Source of the DNA: Pseudonocardia cypriaca | GTDB taxonomy: Bacteria; Actinomycetota; Actinomycetes; Mycobacteriales; Pseudonocardiaceae | Direction: 5' to 3' | Length of the DNA: 64,000 bases | Assembly (NCBI RefSeq): GCF_006717045.1 | Contig: NZ_VFPH01000001.1 | Coordinates: forward strand, 124,001 to 188,000 | Shown: piece after piece, positions 58,382-64,000 of the stretch | Position numbering within the stretch: position 1 is the stretch's first letter | Layout: the number at the start of each line of letters is the position of its first letter | The notes under the pieces: generated by a model | What the model was told of the DNA's origin: nothing | Database searches by the model: none | Seen by the model: only the letters and a program-made list of their open reading frames with translations | Position numbers and translations under genes: made by a program

Positions 58382-59457
58382 CGGCCTCCGCGACTGCGAG
58401 GACGGTGCACGTGGTCGTCCCCGCCGACATCGACGACCCCGCGCGGCCCAGCGGGGGCAACGCCTACGACCGCCGGGTCTGCCGGGCCCTGCCGGCCACC
58501 GGCCGCTCGGTGGAGGAGATCGCCGTCGCCGGGGCGTGGCCCGAGCCGGACGCAGCGGACCGCGCGGAGCTGCGCCGGCGGCTCGCCACCGTCCCGGACG
58601 GCGCCGTCGTGCTGCTCGACGGGCTCGTCGCCTGCGCGGTGCCGGACGTGCTCGCCCCGCACGCGGGTCGGCTGAGGCTGGTCGTGCTCGTCCACCTCCC
58701 GCTCGGCGACGAGGTGGGGCTCCCGCCCGCCGTCGCCGCCGACCGCGCGGCCCGCGAGCGCGCCACCCTGCACCTCGCGACCACTGTCGTGGCGACCAGC
58801 CCGTGGGCGGCCCGCCGGCTCGTGGCGGTGCACGGGCTCGCCGCCGACCGGGTCCACGTGGCCCCGCCCGGCGTGGAACCCGCCCCGCTCGTGCCCGGGG
58901 ACGAGGCGGGCGGCCGGCTGCTGTGCGTCGGCTCGATCACGCCGACCAAGGGGCAGGACCTGCTGGTCGAGGCGCTCGCGCAGATCGCCGACCGGCAGTG
59001 GACGTGCCGGCTGGTCGGCCCGCTCGTCCGCGACACCGCGCACGTCGCGGCCGTGCGCGAGCGCGTCGAGCGACACCGGCTCGGTGACCGGGTGGAGATC
59101 GCCGGCCCGCGCACCGGGGCGGACCTCGACGCGGTGTACGCGGCGACCGACCTGCTGGTGCTGCCCTCGCGTGCGGAGTCGTACGGGATGGTCGTGGCGG
59201 AGGCGCTGGCCAGGGGGATTCCCGTGCTCGCCGCCGCCGTCGACGGCGTGCCGGAGACCCTCGGCCGCGCGCCGGACGGCGCGCTGCCCGGCCTCCTCGT
59301 GCCCCCGGCCGACGTCGCCGCGCTGGCCGTCGCCCTCGGCCGCTGGCTGGACGAGCCCGAGCTGCGACGCACGGCGCGCGGAGCTGCCCGCGCGCGCCGC
59401 GGCGCCCTCACCGGCTGGGAGGTGACGGCGCGATGCTTGGCGGACCTGTTGACGTGA
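58378..59457 (+). CDS. GT4-family glycosyltransferase
   Basis: A 359-residue GT-B glycosyltransferase. The N-terminal Rossmann domain includes VVVPADIDDPARPSGGNAYD. The C-terminal donor domain has LLCVGSITPTKGQDLLVEAL (about 180-199) and DLLVLPSRAESYGMVVAEAL, the E-x7-E region that holds a nucleotide-sugar. The GTG at 58378 overlaps the PTPS-like stop (GTGA). Donor and acceptor are unknown; the context suggests a hydroxyl of the pathway product. Confidence 0.9.
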   Translation: MTASATARTVHVVVPADIDDPARPSGGNAYDRRVCRALPATGRSVEEIAVAGAWPEPDAADRAELRRRLATVPDGAVVLLDGLVACAVPDVLAPHAGRLRLVVLVHLPLGDEVGLPPAVAADRAARERATLHLATTVVATSPWAARRLVAVHGLAADRVHVAPPGVEPAPLVPGDEAGGRLLCVGSITPTKGQDLLVEALAQIADRQWTCRLVGPLVRDTAHVAAVRERVERHRLGDRVEIAGPRTGADLDAVYAATDLLVLPSRAESYGMVVAEALARGIPVLAAAVDGVPETLGRAPDGALPGLLVPPADVAALAVALGRWLDEPELRRTARGAARARRGALTGWEVTARCLADLLT

Positions 59458-60272
59458 CCGTTCCAGGGGCCCCGGTGACCTCGGACTGGCTCGCCCTGCG
59501 CGAGCCGGCCGACGCCGCCGCGCGTGGTTCCGAGCTCGCCGACCGCCTGTCCCGGTGGCTGCAGGGCCGTCCCGGCCCCCACGTCATCCGCGACCTCGGT
59601 TGCGGAACCGGTTCGATGGGCCGCTGGCTCGCGGGCCGGCTGCCCGCACCGCAGCTCTGGCTGCTGCACGACCGCGACCCGGCCCTCGTCGACATCGCCG
59701 TGGCCGGCCTGCCGGCTGACGTCGCCGCCGAGCCGCGGGTCGGCGACGTCACCGCGCTCGACGCCACGCAGCTCGCCGGCACGGCGGTGGTCACGGCCTC
59801 TGCGCTGCTGGACCTGCTCACCGCCGACGAGGTGGAGCGACTGGCGGCGGCGTGCGCGGCCGCGGGTTGCGCGGCCCTGCTGGCCCTCTCGGTCACCGGC
59901 AGGGTGATGCTCACGCCTGCCGACCCGCTCGACGCCGCCTTCGCCGCCGCCTTCGACGCGCACCAGCGCCGCACGGTGGACGGGCGCAGGTTGCTCGGCC
60001 CGGACGCCCCGCCGGCGGCCGCCGCGGCATTCGGCCGGCACGGCGTCTCGGTGGTACGGGCGCCGAGCCCGTGGCGGCTCGGGTCCGCCGACGGCCCGCT
60101 GATCGAGCAGTGGCTGCGCGGCTGGCTCGCCGCGGCGTGCGAGCAGCGCCCGGCCCTCGTCGCGGAGGTGGAGGCCTACCTGGACCGCCGGCTCGCGGCG
60201 ATCGCGAGAGGTGAGCTGCGGGTCGTGATCGGGCACGCCGACCTGCTCGCCCTGCCGGAGGTCCCGTCATGA
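59433..60272 (+). CDS. SAM-dependent methyltransferase-like protein of the cluster
   Basis: A 279-residue protein. Motif I is VIRDLGCGTGSMGRWLAG (about residues 51-68), followed by WLLHDRDPALVD and RVGDVTALD. The C-terminal part is helical and without an obvious second domain. ATG 59433 has GGGAGGTGA eight bases before it and overlaps the glycosyltransferase by 25 bp; a GTG at 59454 overlapping the stop as GTGA is an alternative. Its own 3' end overlaps the next gene by 4 bp. Confidence 0.82.
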   Translation: MLGGPVDVTVPGAPVTSDWLALREPADAAARGSELADRLSRWLQGRPGPHVIRDLGCGTGSMGRWLAGRLPAPQLWLLHDRDPALVDIAVAGLPADVAAEPRVGDVTALDATQLAGTAVVTASALLDLLTADEVERLAAACAAAGCAALLALSVTGRVMLTPADPLDAAFAAAFDAHQRRTVDGRRLLGPDAPPAAAAAFGRHGVSVVRAPSPWRLGSADGPLIEQWLRGWLAAACEQRPALVAEVEAYLDRRLAAIARGELRVVIGHADLLALPEVPS

Positions 60273-61330
60273 GGCCGGCACAGGTGGCGCGGCCGCTCGC
60301 CGTCGTCGTGATCGTCGGAGCACTCGTGTGGTGGTCGGGACCGCAGACCGTCCTCGACGCGCTCGCCGCGTTGGAGGCCGGGCCGGTGCTCGCCGCACTC
60401 GGGCTCGGGGTCGTCACCACGGTGTGCGCCGCCTGGCGCTGGTGCCTGGTGGCGCGCAGCCTCGGCATGCGCTTGTCGCTGCCCGCCGCCGTCGCCGACT
60501 GCTACCAGGCGCTCTTCCTCAACGCCGTGCTGCCCGCCGGCATGCTCGGCGACCTGCACCGCGCCGTCGGGCACGGCAGGCGGACCGGTGACGTCGGGCG
60601 CGGCGTGCGGGCGGTGGTGCTCGAACGGCTGGTGGGCCTGGTCGTGCTGGTGGGTGTGGCCGCGGTGGTACTGGCGGCCGAACCCGCGCTGCTCGGCGTG
60701 CTCGCCGAGCTGGTGCCCGGTGCCGGCTGGGTCGGCGTCGGCGTCCTGGTGGCACTGCCGGTGCTCGGCTGGCTCCTGCGCGGGCGGCTGCGTCCGATGG
60801 CCGCCGACGTGCGAGCGGTCCTGCGTTCCGGCACCGCCCCGGGGATCCTGGTCCTCTCCGTGGCTGCGCTCGGGGGCTACCTCGCCACCTTCGTGGTGGC
60901 CGCCCGCGCGGTCGGCGCCACGGCGCCCGTCACCGAGCTGCTCCCGCTTCTGGTGCTCGCGCTCCTGGTCATGGCGCTGCCGTTGAACGTCGGTGGCTGG
61001 GGCCCGCGGGAGGCCGTGGCCGCCGTCGGGTTCGGGGCCGTTGGGCTCGGGGCGGCACAGGGCTTCGCCGCCGCCGTCGCCTACGGCGTGCTCTGCATGG
61101 TGGCCTGTCTGCCGGGCGGCGCGGTGCTGCTGCTGCGCCTGTGCACCAACCGGCTCACAGGTGCCCGGCGAACGACCGCACCAGGCTCGCCAGCACCGCA
61201 CGTCCCTTCTCCGCGGACGCACATGACGGTCTGCCCACCACTCCCGACTCCGTGTACGCCTGCATCCCCCGCGCCAGCAGGTACCGGCGGTCGTCCGCGA
61301 CGTGGTCGGCTCGTTCGTACCCCGGCCTGA
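60269..61330 (+). CDS. Flippase-like membrane protein (lysylphosphatidylglycerol synthase TM/UPF0104 type)
   Basis: About eight to nine membrane helices in the first 290 residues, with the family pattern AWRWCLVARSLGMRLSLPAA, YQALFLNAVLPAGMLGD-type LFLNAVLPAGMLGDLHRAV and LPLNVGGWGPREAVAA. Such proteins act as flippases or transporters of lipid-linked compounds. The frame continues for about 60 residues of Pro/Thr-rich sequence that lie antisense to the creatininase-family gene (176-bp overlap), so the true C-terminus or a late frameshift should be considered. Confidence 0.82.
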   Translation: MRPAQVARPLAVVVIVGALVWWSGPQTVLDALAALEAGPVLAALGLGVVTTVCAAWRWCLVARSLGMRLSLPAAVADCYQALFLNAVLPAGMLGDLHRAVGHGRRTGDVGRGVRAVVLERLVGLVVLVGVAAVVLAAEPALLGVLAELVPGAGWVGVGVLVALPVLGWLLRGRLRPMAADVRAVLRSGTAPGILVLSVAALGGYLATFVVAARAVGATAPVTELLPLLVLALLVMALPLNVGGWGPREAVAAVGFGAVGLGAAQGFAAAVAYGVLCMVACLPGGAVLLLRLCTNRLTGARRTTAPGSPAPHVPSPRTHMTVCPPLPTPCTPASPAPAGTGGRPRRGRLVRTPA

Positions 61331-61847
61331 CGAGGTCCGGCAGCGCATGCAGGAGGATCGACGTCTCCAGCTCGCCGGCGTGCATGTCCGAGAGCCCGGT
61401 GGTGGTGAGGCCGGCCTCGGCGCGGGCGTCCTCCCAGTCCGGCTCGGTGGGGAAGAGGGTCATCCGCAGGGGGCCGAGGCTCGCCTCCTGCACGACGTTG
61501 CCGAGCACGTAGTTGCCGCCGTGCCCGTTCACGAGCACCAGCGTGGTCGCCCCCGCGTGCTGGACCGACGCCGCCACGTCACGCACGACCGCGGCGAGCG
61601 TGGTGGCCGAGATGCTGACCGTGCCCGGCCAGGCCGCGTGCTCGTGCGAGCAGGAGATCGTGATCGGTGGCAGCCTGGAAACGGGGTACACGTTCGCGAG
61701 CTCGACTGCGATGGTGCTGGCGACGAGGGTGTCCGTGGTGAGCGGCAGGTAGGGGCCGTGCTGCTCGAAGCTGCCGATCGGCAGCAGTGCGACCGTCGCG
61801 CCGCGGTCGCGCGCGTCGAGGGTGGTGTCGGCCGGGAGGAGATCCAT
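61155..61847 (-). CDS. Creatininase-family amidohydrolase (formamide hydrolase-like)
   Basis: About 230 residues from ATG 61847 (AGAAGG nine bases upstream). Metal-ligand motifs are PIGSFEQHGPYLPLTTDT (Glu28, His30, Asp39), SCSHEHAAWPGT, LVNGHGGN and DMHAGELETS. Family members include creatininase, MftE and ArfB, the archaeal enzyme that deformylates the GTP-cyclohydrolase III product. Here it is divergent from a GTP cyclohydrolase II variant only about 50 bp away, which strongly suggests deformylation of that enzyme's product. Confidence 0.88.
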   Translation of the reverse strand: MDLLPADTTLDARDRGATVALLPIGSFEQHGPYLPLTTDTLVASTIAVELANVYPVSRLPPITISCSHEHAAWPGTVSISATTLAAVVRDVAASVQHAGATTLVLVNGHGGNYVLGNVVQEASLGPLRMTLFPTEPDWEDARAEAGLTTTGLSDMHAGELETSILLHALPDLVRPGYERADHVADDRRYLLARGMQAYTESGVVGRPSCASAEKGRAVLASLVRSFAGHL

Positions 61848-61896
61848 CGCCATGGACCTTCTCACGGTTCGCGAGAGGGGACGAGAGGGGCAGCTC

Positions 61897-62526
61897 ATGC
61901 AGGACGAGCGCAACGGTGAACTGGCCGAGGTCGCGGAGTCGGACCTCATGACGCGGCGCGGCCCGTTCCGCGCGGTCGCGTTCCGGGATCTCTACGACGG
62001 TAACGAACACCTCGCCCTGGTGCGGGGTGAGCCGCGCGGGCAGAAGGACGTGCTGGTCCGGGTGCACTCGGAGTGCCTCACGGGTGACGTCTTCGGCGCG
62101 CTGCGGTGCGAGTGCGGAGCGCAGCTGAGGTCGGCGGTCGACGCGATCGCCGACGAGGGGTGCGGGGTTCTCGTCTACATGCGCGGCCACGAGGGCCGCG
62201 GGATCGGTCTCGTCGCGAAGGTCCGCACCCACGTGCTGCAGGACGAGCAGGGGCTCGACACCGTCGACTCGGCCACCGCGCTCGGCCTGCCGGTGGACGT
62301 GCGCGACTTCGGCGCGGCGGCGCGGGTGCTGCACCACCTCGGTGTCGAGTCGGTCCGGCTGCTGTCCAACAACGAGGACAAGGTGCTCGCGCTCACCGCC
62401 CACGGGATCAAGGTCACCGGGCGCGTCCCGCTGCTGGAGCCCGTGGACGAGCACAACGTCCGCTACCTCACCGCCAAGCGCGACCGCCTCGGCCACGACC
62501 TCCCGCACCTGGGATCACTCGGCTGA
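61897..62526 (+). CDS. ribA: GTP cyclohydrolase II variant (switch Tyr replaced by His)
   Basis: A 209-residue GTP cyclohydrolase II from ATG 61897 (GAGAGGGG upstream; ATG 61852 would overlap the divergent gene). Zinc Cys residues are in HSECLTGD and LRCECGAQL, and RGHEGRGIGL and VRLLSNNEDKV are conserved. At the position of E. coli Tyr105 (KIRAYALQD) this protein has His112 (KVRTHVLQD). In Streptomyces coelicolor SCO6655 a Met at this place makes the enzyme keep the formyl group. There is no RibB domain and no riboflavin genes nearby. I expect a formylated pyrimidine product. Confidence 0.93.
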   Translation: MQDERNGELAEVAESDLMTRRGPFRAVAFRDLYDGNEHLALVRGEPRGQKDVLVRVHSECLTGDVFGALRCECGAQLRSAVDAIADEGCGVLVYMRGHEGRGIGLVAKVRTHVLQDEQGLDTVDSATALGLPVDVRDFGAAARVLHHLGVESVRLLSNNEDKVLALTAHGIKVTGRVPLLEPVDEHNVRYLTAKRDRLGHDLPHLGSLG

Positions 62527-62916
62527 CGCGAAGTCACCCGCGCGCCACGGCATCTCCTGCAGCACCCACGTGTTGCCGTCCGGGTCGCTGAACGGGACGT
62601 ACTTGACGCCCTGGGGGTGCTCCTCGATCTCCCCGACCGGCACGCCGCGGCGGGCGAGCTCCTCCCGCGCCGACGCGGCGTCGGCGACGACGAGGTGCAG
62701 ACCCCGGAGCGACCCGGGTACGGCGTCGGCGACCTGGGGCAGGCCGCTGGTCAGCGTGATCGAGCACGCCGAGCCGGGTGGGGTCAGCTGGCACACCCGC
62801 ACCCCCTCGGCCGGCTCCACGTCGACGTCGACGCTGAACCCCGCCTTCACGTAGAACTCCTTGGCGCGGTCGATGTCGGCGACCGGCACGGGGACGAGCT
62901 CGAACAGCATCTTCAC
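62515..62916 (-). CDS. VOC (glyoxalase/bleomycin-resistance fold) family protein
   Basis: A 133-residue protein with two beta-alpha-beta modules: ELVPVPVADIDRAKEFYVKA at the start and VKYVPFSDPDGNTWVLQEMP at the end. The C-terminal Glu fits a metal ligand. GTG 62916 has GGGAG seven bases upstream and overlaps the stop of the upstream reductase gene (GTGA). Substrate unknown. Confidence 0.88.
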   Translation of the reverse strand: MKMLFELVPVPVADIDRAKEFYVKAGFSVDVDVEPAEGVRVCQLTPPGSACSITLTSGLPQVADAVPGSLRGLHLVVADAASAREELARRGVPVGEIEEHPQGVKYVPFSDPDGNTWVLQEMPWRAGDFASAE

Positions 62917-63521
62917 GGTCGGGCTCCCTTGCGGACGCGGTAGTGCAGGTGGGTCACCCGGTCACCCTGGACGACCGTGGGGTTCTCAAGCAGCCGCTCG
63001 GCACCGGTGAAGTCGCCGAAGTAGCGCACGCCGGTGCCCAGCAGCACGGGCACGAGGTCCACGCGCAGCTCGTCGACGAGCCCGGCCGCGAGGCCCTGCC
63101 CCGCCATGTCGCCCGCGGCGAGCGACACGATCTTGTCACCGGCCACCGCCTGCGCCTTCGCGACCGCGCTCTCCACGCCGTCGGTGACGAACGTGAACGG
63201 GGCGTCCGGGTGGGACTCGACCCACTCCGTCGGCACGCGGTGCGTCACGACGAGTACCGCGTCGCCAACCGGGGGAGTGCCGCCCCAGCCGTCGGTCAGG
63301 TCGAACAGCCGCCGCCCGACCACGCCGGGCCCGACGTTGCTCCACGCCGACCGCAGGTACTCCGCGCTCGCGGCCGAGATCCGGTACTGCCGGGTCGGCT
63401 CGTTGTCCTGGAACGCGACATCGCCGTTGCGGTACCAGTCGAACAGCGGCCCGACCCCACCGGATGGGTACGCGATGAACCCGTCCAGCGACATCGACGC
63501 CTGTACGACGACCTTCCCCAT
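62913..63521 (-). CDS. RibD C-terminal/DHFR-like reductase
   Basis: A 202-residue protein of the dihydrofolate reductase-like family: VVVQASMSLDGFIAYPSGG at the start, GVVGRRLFDLTDGWGG, VLVVTHRVPTEW and DELRVDLVPVLLGTGVRYFG. Such single-domain proteins are common in actinomycetes and are usually of unknown substrate. ATG 63521 has GGAGGGGA upstream. It is the first gene of a pair with the VOC gene. Confidence 0.88.
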   Translation of the reverse strand: MGKVVVQASMSLDGFIAYPSGGVGPLFDWYRNGDVAFQDNEPTRQYRISAASAEYLRSAWSNVGPGVVGRRLFDLTDGWGGTPPVGDAVLVVTHRVPTEWVESHPDAPFTFVTDGVESAVAKAQAVAGDKIVSLAAGDMAGQGLAAGLVDELRVDLVPVLLGTGVRYFGDFTGAERLLENPTVVQGDRVTHLHYRVRKGARP

Positions 63522-63603
63522 GGTTGTCCCCTCCCGGAGCTCGTGAGGGCAACAGCCTGCGCCGGCGGGGTGCCTCCTGACACGCGTGGCGACCACCCGG
63601 TCG

Positions 63604-64000
63604 TCACGTGCTCGGCACGCGTAGCCACCGGTCGAGGTGCGCGAACGCCGAGGCCTGCATCGTTCGGTCGAAGTGGTGCGGGCCGTCGTGGAACTCGCCG
63701 ACGTAGGAGTCCGGTGACCCGGCCTGCCGGTACCGGGCGGTCAGCCGCTCGTGCGCGGCCGCCATCCCGTCGAGGGTGAACAGGTGGTCGTCGCGGGTGT
63801 ACTGGACCAGCAGCGGCACCGGTGCGCGGGCCGCGGCGACGTCGGGCCAGTCCCCACGAGCGGCGAGGCCGGGCGGGAAGAACATCCAGGTGTGCGGTGC
63901 GACGTGGCGGTCGAGGACCGCCGGGTAGGTGCTCATCGCCCCGACGACGCATGCCGCGCTGATGTCCGCGCACGTGGCGTGCAGCAGCGCGGCCCGGAAC
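63604..64000 (-). CDS. Alpha/beta hydrolase, C-terminal part (runs off window)
   Basis: The frame is open to the right edge of the window; 131 residues are visible. It shows SAACVVGAMSTYPAVLDRH, the acid loop LLVQYTRDDHLFTLDGM and the catalytic His in HDGPHHFDRTM, as in dienelactone-hydrolase-like alpha/beta hydrolases. The nucleophile lies outside the window or near its edge. Confidence 0.7.
   Translation of the reverse strand, partial: FRAALLHATCADISAACVVGAMSTYPAVLDRHVAPHTWMFFPPGLAARGDWPDVAAARAPVPLLVQYTRDDHLFTLDGMAAAHERLTARYRQAGSPDSYVGEFHDGPHHFDRTMQASAFAHLDRWLRVPST

Noticed and set aside
61897..62526. Ordinary riboflavin-operon ribA
   Set aside because: No ribB, ribD, ribE or ribH genes are near, and the switch Tyr is replaced by His.
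1..64000. CRISPR arrays, tRNA or rRNA genes, insertion sequences, phage genes
   Set aside because: I found no regularly spaced repeats, cloverleaf-like sequences, transposase or integrase motifs in the window.

Overview
The window looks like chromosomal DNA of a high-GC actinomycete, most likely Pseudonocardiales (Pseudonocardia or Amycolatopsis-like). This is inferred from very high GC at third codon positions, frequent GTG starts, a multifunctional 2-oxoglutarate decarboxylase (Kgd), mycothiol- and F420-type enzymes, a Spo0M homologue and an actinobacterial group III phosphofructokinase. I see no rRNA, tRNA, phage, insertion sequence or CRISPR array. Genes are dense and mostly sit in short operons or divergent regulator/target pairs.

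Layout. 0-7 kb: end of an unknown gene pair, a dienelactone-hydrolase-like protein, then a minus-strand vanH-vanA-vanX-vanJ-like glycopeptide-resistance operon preceded by an ECF42 sigma factor/DGPF protein pair. 7-12.3 kb: a methyltransferase, a MerR regulator facing a mycothiol-dependent isomerase-like gene, and a HelD/HelR-type RNA polymerase-associated ATPase facing a TetR regulator. 12.5-20 kb: kgd with a 59-residue DUF6104-type gene and a strong terminator, an LLM-class oxidoreductase facing an ArsR-like regulator, and small hydrolases. 20-30 kb: NUDIX, SGNH hydrolase, an ABC transporter, a polar amino-acid ABC importer, and a 1244-residue fused ABC exporter. 30-44 kb: glmS, an erythromycin-esterase-like gene with a divergent regulator, GAF and LuxR regulators, DedA, a TetR/amidase pair, a phosphofructokinase with the PPi signature, a FIST/histidine-kinase pair and a ClpP paralogue. 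44-55 kb: PhoX, two tandem exported M15-like proteins, an alpha carbonic anhydrase, methyltransferases, a DHA2 exporter and an imine-reductase-like gene with an HxlR regulator. 55-62.5 kb: a cluster of CDP-alcohol phosphatidyltransferase, zinc-type dehydrogenase, Spo0M, PTPS-like protein, GT4 glycosyltransferase, methyltransferase, flippase-like membrane protein, creatininase-family protein and a GTP cyclohydrolase II variant. The window closes with a VOC protein, a DHFR-like reductase and a truncated hydrolase.

How the genes work together. VanH would make D-lactate, VanA would ligate D-Ala-D-Lac, VanX would destroy D-Ala-D-Ala, and a VanJ-like membrane phosphoesterase would extend resistance toward teicoplanin. 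No vanRS is in the window, but an 11-bp-spaced direct repeat lies in front of vanH. The most promising undescribed system is the 55-62.5 kb cluster. Its GTP cyclohydrolase II has His where canonical enzymes have the switch Tyr, as in the formyl-retaining Streptomyces type (which has Met), and it sits beside a creatininase-family protein related to archaeal formamide hydrolases. A PTPS-like protein, glycosyltransferase, methyltransferase and membrane lipid-type proteins follow, which suggests a pathway from GTP to a modified, possibly membrane-linked product. The window also holds a two-copy nested palindromic intergenic repeat and several strong bidirectional terminators.
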